64,000 nt of DNA from Scolanthus callimorphus. Lineage: Eukaryota > Cnidaria > Anthozoa > Actiniaria > Edwardsiidae. The stretch lies in NCBI GenBank assembly GCA_033964015.1, contig CM066912.1, positions 12,249,399 through 12,313,398 on the forward strand, read 5' to 3'. This document shows positions 1-10,757 of this stretch, piece by piece (the stretch's first letter is position 1; each line of letters opens with the position of its first letter). Below the pieces are notes generated by a model. The model made no database searches. It saw only the letters and a program-made list of their open reading frames with translations, and was not told the DNA's origin. Position numbers and translations under genes: made by a program.

Positions 1-114
1 AGCAAGAAAAGGTCAATTTATCTGCTCTACAGCTTACGCAAAATTCCTTTTTTTACTTTTTGCTCGTTTGATCAAGTTTTTAAAGAGTCTAGAATGCTCG
101 TGACTTTATTGTGA

Positions 115-475
115 TAGCCCAGCAACCTTAAATTGATCGCACCAGCCTCCCTCAAAGAGAGTATCTTGGAAGCTTTATCCTGGCACTGTAGGATGCCGAA
201 AGTTTGAGAAGTTGAGAATATTCCTCTGAAACAGTAAACATTGATCGGATAAGCCTTCAGTCCTCGAAGCTAATATCCCGGTAGGATGCCGAAAGTTTAA
301 AGCCAATATCAAAATCTCAAAACACCCGCGAAATTCCTTCACTTTTAATATTCTGACAGCCCAGCAACTTTAAAAAGTACACATTGATCGCACAAGCCTT
401 CAATCCTCAAAGGGAGTATATTGGAAGCTTATCCCGGCTGTGTAGGATGCAGAAAGTTTGAGAATATCTCTCCGA
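115..475. repeat. Degenerate tandem repeat, about three units
   Basis: Three imperfect copies of a roughly 100-120 bp unit lie near 131-230, 240-300 and 357-465. Each carries the phrases 'ttgatcg', 'aagcct' and 'taggatgccgaaagttt' (once 'taggatgcagaaagttt'). No coding potential is apparent. Read by eye, so the unit edges are approximate. Confidence 0.6.
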
Positions 476-2998
476 AATCGGCCATACATGTCGTCGTTCG
501 TGTTGCGTTCGCCTTCGGTAGTTGCCGACAAGAGGCTGGGTGTCTAGGAACTCCTGAATCGACTCAGCATACAGACAACGCGTGACATCGATATTGCGTG
601 ATTCTCAGACAAAACGTCACGTTGCGAAACGCAATTAGAACCTGTTTAGGCCAAATTACCACCATGCATAAATGTAGGATTTATCAATCGAATATGGCTC
701 ACATCCATATTAATTTTAGGGCAATACTCAACACAATACAAATTGAGAGGATCGAATTTGCAATCGAATTTGCGGCCCTAATTACATTGCTATCTGAGAT
801 ATCTGGCTATATAACGAGATTAAAATAAACCTACGATAATAGTGCATGTTGATCGTCATTTAAACGTACTCTCATGCCCGTAAACAAAACAACTATCTAG
901 CCGAACTAACTGTTTAACAGTGCAATGCTTCTTAAAAGTGAACACAATTGTCCAAACGACGATATTTAGAGAAGTTGGGTTAAAAACTATATCGACTCAA
1001 TTTATTGACTTTTTTGAGGCGCCTGTGTCCACTGGTTCGACAGTTCGATTGATGCACTATAAATGATAGATACAGCACACGAAATGTGGTGAAATAAACG
1101 GTGTCAGTGTTTATCGAATTGTCTGCTTCAGTAATGGTGTCCTTCCTTGGAAGAAGAAGGTTTTCTTCACAGTTAAATGCGGAGGACCAAGCTTTAGCGC
1201 AACTAGCCGACTATCCGACTGTAACGCTGAAGTTATAACAACATAAGCTCACCTCTACCAGAAGAAAGGCCTCGCTTTTCCTCTGTAGATGCCATCAGGA
1301 AAATACCAGAAGACACTTTGTACTAGACGATGATCAATGAGTGTTTCAGGGCATGAATGTTGCCTGATACCTGTGCCATATTCGAGCCCCATGATCATGA
1401 ACTAGAGATGAATGTTATCGATATACGACACCATATACTGGATTTCGGCGCCATTTATACTAACCAATCATATGCGAGATGGAATCGGCCTAGGCTCCGC
1501 TCGGGCAATTTTTTGGATAATTCACCATAGGTGACATTCCCTGATATATATTATTTCGTTACACTAGGTCGACAGGTCGCAGGTTGCTCTTACTTTTACT
1601 TAATAAGCGATATTTGAAGATAGAAGATTAGCAGCACCATGTTTTCAGCAGCCATATTGTAACTATACTTTACGGATTTTACGTGGGAAGCATTTTTACA
1701 TGCTATAGTAGTGGGAGTAGTGTTTTGCGACCAATGCAAAGTTATTGAAATGCATCTCTAGCTGTAAAGTATGAATAAAGTACTTGTCTTAGGTGAGGCC
1801 TGATTGATGAGAACTATATTTGCACTTACATGCTCAGTGATTTGGGACAATGCAAAGTTCGGTTAAATACATTGTAAAGTATGAATAAAGCGTTTTGCAA
1901 AAACGTACAATTTAAGGTACCTTGTCACAGTATATTTACAGCAAGAAGAAAAAAGTCTCACTGGCTAAATAATTTCCTCGTTAGAACTGTTAATAAGTAT
2001 ATCAAGTACTTTAGATAACCAGGGCATTCATTGTAAAATACACAAATACATTGAAAATGCTAGCCTGAAAAGTACATTTAAAGTAAGAGTAAAGTATAAG
2101 TTAAGGGTACTTATAAAGATTTTTGCTAAAACGACCATTATGCATCACTTGGCGTAGAAAAACATCAGCTCTACTCTCATGATTGATTTATCTGCAAGCA
2201 TTGTATGCCGGAGACCAGGGGCTCCAGGGTAGCCTAAAAGGACAAGGTTGAGCGCAGCGATTGCCAGTAGGAGCGCAGACTAACTAAACCGGCGGGGAGG
2301 GGGGGGGGGGGGGGAGCAAAATGACCAAGGGGAGAACCCCTGCCAATATATGATAGGTGTGTGCGGCTACAGATTTCACGTGTACAAAGCCCCAAAATCA
2401 GACCCTTTTCAAGGGTGTAGCATAAAACAAAGCAATGCTAGCAGTAATTTTACAAAGCGCTAAACAGTAATTTGGCGCGGAGGAAGAGGTAGTGAGACAC
2501 CATTTCTATGCCAAAAGGTGCAGTAAGGGTACCCTTTTTACGGGCCAAGGACCTCGAGAACCATACACTTTGGAGCGGCATACATACCTAAAGAATCAGA
2601 TTTTATTTAAAGACTTGGAACAGCACAATGGAGTCTGCATTGGCTCAAACAAAATGTTTTGTCTCAGCTTACACATGGGAGTAAAACCCCTCCCTCTGGT
2701 TATTTGACTCAATACAAGAAATGCCTTTAAAGGGGCGCTCGCACGCTTGGGTTTTGTACCACCTGTCAAAAATAAGTATAATTCTAATCACCAAAAGTAC
2801 ATTTAAGTTTACCGGGAATAATCAAAATAACAGCCTAGGTTTGTTACATGACCTTTTAACAAATCTATAGTGTTTTTATCTATTATCAAGAGGATGGAAT
2901 TGGATTGCGATTTTAATTATGTGCTTGTCAGGCAAGCCTGCGAGTGCCCCTTTAAGCCTCTCGTCTCCATGCTACTCCAGTTTCCTCTTGATATTTAA
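476..2998. other. No gene recognised; short repeats and a G-run
   Basis: The short open frames here (for example 598-828 and 2492-2707) resemble no family I know and lack convincing splice context. A G-homopolymer sits near 2288-2314. AT-rich phrases such as 'gtaaagtatgaataaag' recur between 1760 and 1900. The missing 5' exons of the receptor gene that starts at 3337 could lie here, but I could not find one. Confidence 0.5.
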
Positions 2999-3124
2999 CA
3001 AATGTCCTCTGATTTTCCGTGGTATGTCCTCTTACGCCTCGTGAGTCCACAACATTTTGACCACTTTATTACGTCATTCCGTGGTATATAAAAGGACATA
3101 CCACGGAAAAACAGAGGACATTTG
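2999..3124. repeat. Inverted repeat (hairpin element)
   Basis: The arm at 2999-3034 (caaatgtcctctgattttcc...) is the reverse complement of 3093-3124, with about 58 bases between. The phrase 'ccgtggtat' recurs at 3080-3110 and 3234-3242, and GCGCGCGC tracts follow at 3167-3222. This looks like a MITE-type foldback or the remains of two overlapping ones, just upstream of receptor exon A. Superfamily not assigned. Confidence 0.6.
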
Positions 3125-3336
3125 TTTTATACCACAACAAAAAGGCAAAAATAAATACAAAAACAGCGCGCGCGCTCGGCCAAACGGTGTTTTCGTTGGT
3201 TCTTTTTAGCGCGCGCGCTGGTGATGGCGCGTTCCGTGGTATATACTTTTATGTACCCATGGCTGAGAGCCAATCAGAATTCGAGAAACGAGCGCGTTGT
3301 GGTATAATGTGATTTGCGGGCATTTTCTTTTTTTAG

Positions 3337-3554
3337 GAATTTTCACTTGACGTTTTCTTCAAGCAAGCTTGGAACGATCCCCGTATAAGACACACACAAA
3401 AGGGTCCACTCATCTTGCCCGGAAGTCAGAAAGAAAAGTTCTGGATTCCCGATACTTTTTTCTTGAATGTGAAAACAGCAAGATTTCATTATGTACCAGC
3501 TTCCAATACGAGGATAGTGGTGAACGCTAATGGTGACATTGAACTGAGTGAGAG
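3337..3554 (+). CDS. Cys-loop receptor exon A (extracellular domain)
   Basis: A pyrimidine tract and AG at 3335-3336 precede the exon; the donor GTAAGA starts at 3555. It opens in phase 0 with [17 protein letters not shown], the conserved 'LDVFFRQxWxDPRL' block of anionic Cys-loop receptors. It continues through PDTFFLNVK (loop A region) to [10 protein letters not shown] and ends two bases into an Arg codon. The reverse-strand 92-codon frame over the same bases is its antisense shadow. Confidence 0.93.
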
Positions 3555-6500
3555 GTAAGACAGCGGTTTTCGTTAATAAGTAACGATTCACGGGCACAAC
3601 AGTGCGTGCGTTTTCTTCCATTTCCTAGGTGAGAATTATAGTGGATTTGCAAATTTGCATCAACAGACTAGATGCGGATCAGCAAAATTATAAATCGCTT
3701 ATAGCCATCTTTTTAAATCAGCTTATTTTCATTCATAGTTAGTTTTATAATATATAGAGGATATTACATGGACGCGCGGAGATACGAATTTTGATCTTCG
3801 AGTGCTGAAAATTTATCTCAGGAGTGAGGGCATCGAAAAGGAATTTTATCTCGAAAAGGAATATAAAGCGCATTTGGTCATTAGGAAAATGCGCTATACA
3901 ATACTAATTATTATTATTATCTTAACTTAATGAAAATTGCTGTTTCATTTTTTTAATCACAGGTTAACCGTCTCCGCCTCCTGTCGAATGGACCTCAGAA
4001 ATTACCCTCTTGATGAACAGACCTGTGACCTAGAAATACTCAGCTGTAAGTTTGCTAGATTTGAACGAAGATGCCCAGATGTTTTATGATAGGTTTTGTT
4101 GTGACAAATGTATTTTGGGAGATGTTTTTATGAAGCGACATTACAGTATACCAGGGAAGCTGGATGTCGTGATCTTTTGAGCTCACTTTGCACTGGAAGA
4201 GCTAGTGGGAAATACGATTTTAAAATGAAACAGAAAATTGAGAATTTCTTATGGAAGTGATCACGCAATCGACACTATAAAAAACACAACAGCAGAAGCA
4301 AAACGCGCGCCCTGGATTGGTCGAGAATTCGAGTGTTGTTACAACTTGCATCTCGTAGCGTCGTGGCTGCCTTTGGGCGCAAGATACGATAGATTGAGAG
4401 ATGTCGCCATGCGACCTCACGACGGCTCCTGAATCTTATATTTTTTTATTTTCATTACTTTATTATAGAAGTGACAGACGATTATCCTTCGAGGAGTAAT
4501 TCGCCGAATGTGGCAAAAAAGCAAGATAAAAACAATGGAATTTTCAATTAAAAAAATGAAGGAATTATATTCAATCGAATTCTCGGTGTTTCCACAATCG
4601 ATCTTGGCTTGGTAACCACTCGAGATTGACCCAGTTCTCCCAAGTTCAATAAGCAAAAAACACAGTGCCTCTTTCATACGCACTTCTTGTTTCAGATTCT
4701 TTTGATATTAACGATATTGACTATCACTGGAATGAAGCAGTCGCCTTGATCATCCTCGACGCCGAGATGTCGGAATTTGAGTTGATCGACTCACGTGGTG
4801 AACGAAAGCTAGTTGAATATGTCATAGGTGAGCATCTAGCAAACTTAGTTACCATATTTTATTGAATGTTGGAGTTAAACTGGCACACGAGCAGCTATCA
4901 TAACGACGTGTTCATGGAGTTGCGCGCGTTGACGAGTTTCCGATGTTAATGATTTGTAGCTAGCGCGCGCAGGCCCCGGGTGCTCGTGCTATCCCTTAGG
5001 GTATAAAATTCACCAAACTGCTACCTCTTATAGGGGTGTCCAAAGAATCTGCTATCCCTTAGGGGGTTTCACGCCAATGGTGACCTAGAAATTTAGCGAC
5101 AACAGAATAAATTGCTTCAACTTGATGCTAATTTTAAGGACTGCAATAACATTTGGATTTTCCGCATCCAATTTTCTATCTCTTAGGGGTAAAATTCACT
5201 GTTGACCTCACCCAATTTGCTTTCCCTTAGGGTTAAAATCAATTCTCCCGACGAACACTCCCGTCTATTTTTATAGGAAGTCCACCCCCCCCCCACCCGT
5301 GGCGCAGGCATTAGTGAGCGCACGGTGTTCTAGTCAAATACGTTTTTTATAAACACGAGATTAAAAAGGTTTTATGTATATGTACACGTTCGCGCCGTTT
5401 CAGTCAATCAGCGAAAGCCCTATTCAGATCGTCATTCTAATGGTAATGTTCCGTGGATTGAATAACGCCTTTGTTCTTTGAACTGATCGATCTGTGGTTG
5501 CCAGTACTAATAAAGGAAGTCAGCGTGAACAAACGCTATAACAACCGCTGGAAATGGGAGCTTTCTCTCACTTGGTATGTCACTAGGCTGACAACATTGG
5601 CACTGCATGTGCCTCTTTTAAGAAAGAGTTAACGTCATGCAGTTTCTCTTTTTACCTTCTATTGTCTGTAGGTACCTACACCCATCTGTTGGCGCGGTTT
5701 GTGTTCCGCCGTCGACTGGCTTATTCGTTCATTCAGATCTACTCGCCTACATTTCTTATCGTGGTGCTATCATGGTTATCGTTTTGGATTTCCAAAGACG
5801 CGGTGCCTGCACGAGTTGCCTTGGGAATCACCACCGTCCTCACCATAGTAACGCTCATGGGGTCCCTGAGGAACTCCGTGCCTAAGGTCAGCACATATGA
5901 CGCTCACGATGTAGATAATTAATATACCATTTTCTCAGGTATGCGTGTGCAACAAGTTCAGTGTTAGGATTCATCCATTGTTATGTAAGTAGTGGTTGCA
6001 AGTGATTGCACAAGTACAAAAGCTACCACGAAGATTAGATCCCTTGTTGAACAGTGCTGATGTCGAGCTTGATGTCGCACGCATACCTGAGAAAGTAGTC
6101 TTTAGTTATTCTCCGAGCTTGAATGGGCCTGAGTCACGTAAATAGGCCACGAGGCCGTAGGCTAAATGAGCTGTTGACTAGAGGTCACGTGTGGCCGAGA
6201 GGAATGATTGCTTTAGTTAAACCCAACTAGCATTGTATTTTTTCTAGCCATAAGCAAGCTTTATGACTTATCAATTGCCACTGATACCAGAAAGTAACCT
6301 GTTACTTTGTACAGATAACATTTTTAAATATGTTCTGACTCCAGTTTACAATCAACCTTTTGCAGGCATATTTCAATGGCGTCTGTATATTTTAAAACCT
6401 TCAAATGTCCTTGCTAAAAACATCAGGGCAGAAGACTTCGTGGCCTTTGTGATCTTAGCTCATAACTGAATAAAATAGTTAGGTCGCGGGCTTTCTGTGT

Positions 6501-8664
6501 CACGCGCGCGTGAAAAAACAAAAACGGGAATTTAGGCGGGAAAAGTACAACCAATCAGAAACGTTGCTCGAACAAGGACTCCCGAAATAATTACCATAGA
6601 TACAGTTCCAGCATAGTTGAGTAGTAAGAAATAATCTAAATGTTATGTTTTCCTAACACATCTGTTTTGATACACTTTTTAGGTATCTTACATCAAAGCC
6701 ATTGACTTGTATCTGATTGTTTCCTTCGTTTTCGTGTTTGGAGTTCTTCTCGAATATATAGCCGTCCTCACTCACAGTAACGGTAAGAGACTGAGACGCG
6801 CAAAGAAAAAGATCAAGAAACGTAAGGACATCGACTGCATACCTCCGCCTCCACATCACCCTGCTATTCCATATCGCCCATGTTCATCAACCTCAAACCA
6901 GTCACGAAGCAGCATGATCAGATATTCGTATCAGGAACCTGGGACGATGCCTACAAGCAGAGTTCACTTAGCTCCGCCACCGCCGCCGCCTCCACCCAGA
7001 AGAGCAGTGAGTACATCAGTGTCCCTTTTAAAGAGCAGGAAATAATGTTTATCAGGGACCGGTCCCTGAAAGGTTGGATAAAGTTATCCACAGATAAAAG
7101 TTATCTGTTGTATAGGATTTGTCAGGATTTATCCGTTGGATAAGCGTTTATCTACAGATAACTCTTAACTGACCTTCTAGGAACCGGCCCCAGGGCGCTC
7201 AAGGCATGGCGTACATCTCAAGGCAATTTGGGTTACAAAATATTTATTGGTCCGGCAATAAAATCATTCATGGCAATCCCGACTGGTTTGCAGAGGCCGG
7301 GAGCACGGGGTGCATGTGTCAGGCATACGGCAGTCAATCATTCACGGAGGTGGCACGTACGGCAGTCAATCATTCACGGAGGTGGCACGTGCCATGCGCG
7401 CGCCAGTCAATCATCTAATTGTGTTTCACGAGGTCCCAAATGTAGCTGTTCACCTTAAAGCGTCTAAAACTGGCTTCTTGCAGGGGTATTTGTATATATA
7501 ATAGGACCCCATGCTGTCCAATTAATTGTCGAATTTGGAGTTCCGAGGAATCATCCATTTTTTCTTAATTGGACAAGCATGGAGTCCTGTTATTTATTAG
7601 CCATACGTACCCAAATTAAGCCAGAGGAACACCTCAAAGAAACACCAAAATTGTACGTGACCGAGGGCAATTTGGGGCAATTTGGAGCATAGAGTCCTGT
7701 TCTTTATTAACTATATAGCATCCGATGCTCTTGAATCGTCCAATTATTTTAAAATCGGTCGCGCGCGCTCTGATTGGACAGTTCGCACTCTAGTTTGGGT
7801 TTGAACATTGGCAATGTTCAAACCCAAACTTAGAGTGCGAGCTGTCCAATCAGAGCGCGCGCGATCCGATTTTAAAATAATTGGACGATTCAAGAAACAT
7901 CGATCTGCTGGTGCAATGGGATTTCGAGCTGGCCATATAATTAGTCTCGTAACCGAGCTCAGCAGCGCAGCGCATTCTACCGTGAAACTAATAGTTTCAG
8001 ACCATGTTTTTCGAAGGGAATGCCGTAAAACCGATATTAAAAGACGATTGATGGGTCCGTTGTCAGTGTAAAATCAAAATCGATGTTTGTCAGTATGGAA
8101 AAAGGTTTCCATCGCTAATTATTATTTTTATAACAAAATGCAGTCGTTTGCAACTAACCCACATTTGATCTAACAGACAAACCGCACAACAGCAACAATA
8201 ACATAAACATGTTTGAAAGGTCAGCAAACCAATATGTTTGAGACAAAAACAGGCAACGCTTATTGCGCGTCAGGAATAATTTCACGTTCTGATTGGTTAG
8301 CGCCTGAAACATTGTCCTATCTCCTGTTGAACTTTTAAAATTTGTAGCATAGACGCACCAGGTTTGGGTTAAACAACTGTTGCCTCAGGACTCACATGAA
8401 ACTTTTTTATGCCAGGTCCCGCCGTCGCAGTACCAGGCACAACCATTGATCCCGGGTCCCGCAATTTCGCACAATCCATACGCCGATTTTCCACGGAGAT
8501 CACGTTTCTTGGAATGGCTCCGCAACAAGATGCCTGCGCATTTTCCATTCTTCCACACAGAAGACAAGGAGATAGACATCATCGACAAACTCGCCCGGGT
8601 TCTCTTCCCCCTCGCCTTCTTTTATTCAACCTCGGTTATTATTTTAAGTACCGTTAGCCGATGA
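3337..8664 (+). CDS. Cys-loop ligand-gated anion channel (GABA-A/glycine receptor-like), 3' six exons
   Basis: Six exons at 3337-3554, 3963-4045, 4696-4827, 5672-5886, 6683-7006 and 8416-8664 join in frame through consensus AG and GT sites, giving 406 residues. In order they encode most of the extracellular ligand-binding domain, the Cys-loop (C80 and C94 of this fragment, 13 residues between), TM1 (about 160-184), TM2 with [14 protein letters not shown] (189-202), TM3 (about 225-245), a basic and proline-rich cytoplasmic loop, and TM4 (about 377 to the end). In the family, Pro-Ala-Arg before TM2 marks anion-selective pentameric channels at the plasma membrane. The second disulphide typical of vertebrate glycine receptors is absent from loop C, so GABA-A-like is at least as likely; the ligand is unknown. 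The 218- and 83-bp exons match the usual vertebrate GABA-A sizes (221 and 83). Missing: signal peptide and the first part of the extracellular domain. Odd: the TM4 end appears frameshifted. Confidence 0.92.
3963..4045 (+). CDS. Cys-loop receptor exon B (Cys-loop)
   Basis: This 83-bp exon lies between AG at 3961-3962 and GTAAGT at 4046. It encodes [20 protein letters not shown] and the second cysteine, the defining Cys-loop with 13 residues between the two Cys. Its length equals the orthologous vertebrate GABA-A exon. It ends one base into a Tyr codon completed by exon C. Confidence 0.94.
4696..4827 (+). CDS. Cys-loop receptor exon C (loops B/C, end of extracellular domain)
   Basis: AG at 4694-4695 precedes the exon; the donor GTGAGC starts at 4828. 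Translation runs [19 protein letters not shown] through [20 protein letters not shown] and matches the beta-strands before TM1. No cysteine pair is seen in the loop C segment, unlike vertebrate glycine receptors. The exon ends one base into a Gly codon. Confidence 0.9.
4985..5245 (+). repeat. Intronic repeat with recurring 'tatcccttaggg' phrase
   Basis: Four variants of 'ctatcccttagggt(a)aaaattca' occur near 4990, 5050, 5178 and 5221, followed by a C-run at 5284-5297. It sits in the intron between exons C and D. It resembles a degenerate interspersed repeat; no clear termini. Confidence 0.4.
5672..5886 (+). CDS. Cys-loop receptor exon D (TM1 and TM2, selectivity filter)
   Basis: Acceptor 'ttgtctgtag' ends at 5671; the donor GTCAGC starts at 5887. 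The exon encodes [19 protein letters not shown], the hydrophobic TM1 ([20 protein letters not shown]), then [19 protein letters not shown] (TM2) and LRNSVPK. The PAR triplet at the cytoplasmic mouth of TM2 is the anion-selectivity hallmark, and GITTVLT is near-invariant in GABA/glycine receptors. The exon ends in phase 0. Confidence 0.95.
6683..7006 (+). CDS. Cys-loop receptor exon E (TM3 and cytoplasmic loop)
   Basis: AG at 6681-6682 precedes the exon. It opens [20 protein letters not shown], the conserved entry into TM3, then [13 protein letters not shown]. The cytoplasmic loop is strongly basic ([11 protein letters not shown]) and then proline-rich, with a run of eight prolines. I chose the donor GTGAGT at 7007 because it keeps phase 0 into exon F; reading on without splicing reaches a stop at 7045. 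Confidence 0.85.
7503..7588. repeat. Short inverted repeat in receptor intron
   Basis: 'aggaccccatgctgtccaat' at 7503 is matched in reverse by 'attggacaagcatggagtcct' ending at 7588. The phrase 'gagtcctgttctttatta' recurs at 7691-7710. Probably a small foldback element or end fragments of one. Confidence 0.5.
7731..7893. repeat. Long near-perfect palindrome, about 80-bp arms
   Basis: Bases from 7731 (ttgaatcgtccaattatttt) reappear reverse-complemented up to 7893, with the centre near 7806-7818 (acattggcaatgt). Arms contain a GCGCGCGC tract and 'ctgattggac'. Only a few mismatches separate the arms. It lies in the last intron of the receptor gene and would form a hairpin in the pre-mRNA. Probably a foldback-type MITE. 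Confidence 0.75.
8416..8664 (+). CDS. Cys-loop receptor exon F (TM4 and C-terminus, apparent frameshift)
   Basis: Acceptor 'ttatgccag' ends at 8415. Phase 0 reading gives [14 protein letters not shown], then [16 protein letters not shown] and [18 protein letters not shown], the amphipathic pre-TM4 helix and TM4 start of the family. After LAFF the frame reads [13 protein letters not shown] and stops at 8662-8664. The next forward frame over the same bases reads [12 protein letters not shown] and stops at 8655-8657, which is the family-typical TM4 end. The switch falls at the T-run near 8618-8623, implying a one-base deletion in this sequence or in the allele. Confidence 0.88.
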   Translation, partial: VPPSQYQAQPLIPGPAISHNPYADFPRRSRFLEWLRNKMPAHFPFFHTEDKEIDIIDKLARVLFPLAFFYSTSVIILSTVSR

Positions 8665-10414
8665 GGTTTCTATTTATGGAGGATGACGCTGAACGTATTG
8701 CTGCTGTCACAACTGTAATAGAGAAATATGCTCTATTTTATTGCCACATAATCATATTACGAGATATGAGTGGGGGATTCCCGGGACGGTGATCGACTCG
8801 CGAAAAATAACTTTCGACCCTAAGGAATAGCAAAGAGGGCGTGGTTCATAGCAGATTTACACAAAGATGGGAAACCTGCTTGGTTAAAAAAAATTAACTA
8901 TAAGAGGTAAAAATCAGGCATACGAAACTAACTTTCGTACACTGGGCATTACTGTGAGACACCCTAAAGGCTAGCAGGCGACTCTTTGAATTGACAACAC
9001 TCCCCTAAAACGATCATCACAAACCATGAATTTTGCCACTAACCGATTTTAGCTTGGACTCGCAGAACTGTTCAATTCCTGTTGATGTTAGAGCGGTTTT
9101 CATATGACTGTAGTGAAACCATTCGCAAAGTAATTACACGAATTCTGAACAAAAACTATAGGAGTAATTAAAAAGTAAGTGCGAACAACTCACGACTGTC
9201 ATCTGAAATCGTACATGAAGTAATTACTAGTCAGTATTTGGAGTCTATTAGTACATTCAACATGTTCTTAGTTATCATATGTACACTTCGCGACCCACTT
9301 ATTACAGGTATTCCCATATGGAATACTCACCCGCCATCGGCAGTGTCTGCTGCATCCTAAGAGGCCTTCCAGATTGAAACCCTGGCAGTAATTAGGCACA
9401 GTAATATTTATTAACTTAAGTTGTTTATTGATATCATTATTGTTATTGTTAACATCTTGTATAGTCCATTGACTTGAGGAGTAATAAATAGGAATGAATG
9501 AACTTAAATAAAGAGAATTCAATTAAAAACAAAAGCACCTGCTGACAACAACGGGTCGTGTCATGAGGCGGTTATATGATTTAAACATATATTATGACGA
9601 GACGAGACGAGACGAGATGTACGAGATGTTGTAATAAAATATTCATATTTGGTTTTAATACAACTGAGGTATCGATCGCCCCATATATCCAAGCAGATAT
9701 TGTATTCCGGATTCCAGCCCTAGGATTCCGGATTCCAACCTACTGAATTTCCGGATTTCACACCAGTCGATTCCGGATTCCATCACCCTCAAAGAATCCG
9801 GATTCCAATATTTCTTCATCTTAATACATTTTTGAATAAACAGTTTTAACACTGCCAGGCTGATTTTGGCTGCTTTATCTCGAGTAATAATTCAGATTTC
9901 ACTAAATTGAAGTATTTTGCTGTTTACGTTTGACCGTAATTATTCGCACTATATAAATATCATCGAATTATAACAGCTGCTACACGAAACAGGAGGGGAT
10001 ACTACAATACCGGATACCCGTCATTGTTTCTCTAAGATACCAAAATACCCACAATTTGAACAGCATTAAAATACCGAATACATGAAAAAAAGTTACGCCA
10101 ATCTATTACATCTAACAGGGGCGGGAGGTCGTCTATCAAAAATAGCCGATTTTGGGTTACAAATCACTAGAAAATTTTGTTTCTTCCTAAGACAATATCG
10201 CTGGAACTCCCCTTTCCCCCATTTCAATGTTGGAGGTAGTAGTGCTCAAATTGCGAGGATGAGAGCCGTGGCAAACAACATTGAAATGGGGGGAGGGACA
10301 GAGAAGATGGGGGGACCGGAGTGGTACATAGAACCCCTGTTTACTGAGGACGTGCATAAATATTGCCGCTGCCCGCCCGCTACGCTAAAGTCCATAAGAA
10401 AACTGCAGAAAGCC
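8665..10414. other. No gene recognised; simple repeats
   Basis: Sequence downstream of the receptor stop. A GAGAC-type pentamer tract lies at 9597-9616, and variants of 'attccggattcca' recur about six times at 9706-9808. Between 10080 and 10440 an open plus-strand frame overlaps the 3' flank of a Penelope fragment and is not credible as a gene. No obvious polyadenylation site was identified. Confidence 0.5.
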
Positions 10415-10757
10415 TCAGATTTTACCAGGGATTTTAGCTCTGACTAAAAAGTATTTAAGCGATTTCTCCCGTTTGTAAGCGACCAAAGGCGGATTCGGAA
10501 AAATGTCAGCTGTGTAGGGCTGGTCCGTGATTATGTGCCAGTATTTCATAAGAATCCTTTTCAGATTCGGATTTGCCGGGTTGTACTTGGTGACAAATGG
10601 TAGGCTTTTTTTGTTGGATGTTATGATACGCTCTTTAAGAGCCACGTTTCTCTCAGAAAAACAAACCTCCGATATGTTGCGGTCAATGAAATCGGCGGGA
10701 GTCGTTATGTTTTTTTTTGTGAGAGTAATCTTGTGGTCTTGGTTACGCAAGTTATAG
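10415..10757 (-). mobile_element. Penelope-like element fragment, segment after the RT domain
   Basis: The minus-strand frame contains SEVCFSERNVALKERI, LPFVTKYNPANPNLKRILMK, WHIITDQPYTADIFPNPPL and AYKREKSLKYFLVRAKI. Established Penelope-like polyproteins carry this block between the reverse transcriptase and the C-terminus. The frame stops right after AKIPGKI, and no GIY-YIG endonuclease follows. The same segment appears in opposite orientation at 15384-15641. Truncated and inactive. Confidence 0.75.

Noticed and set aside
3343..3621. 92-codon minus-strand frame
   Set aside because: It is antisense to receptor exon A, whose plus-strand reading matches a known family and splice sites.
10082..10447. 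121-codon plus-strand frame
   Set aside because: It overlaps the non-coding flank and antisense of the Penelope fragment and contains an inverted 'cccatttcaatgttg' pair; no homology recognised.
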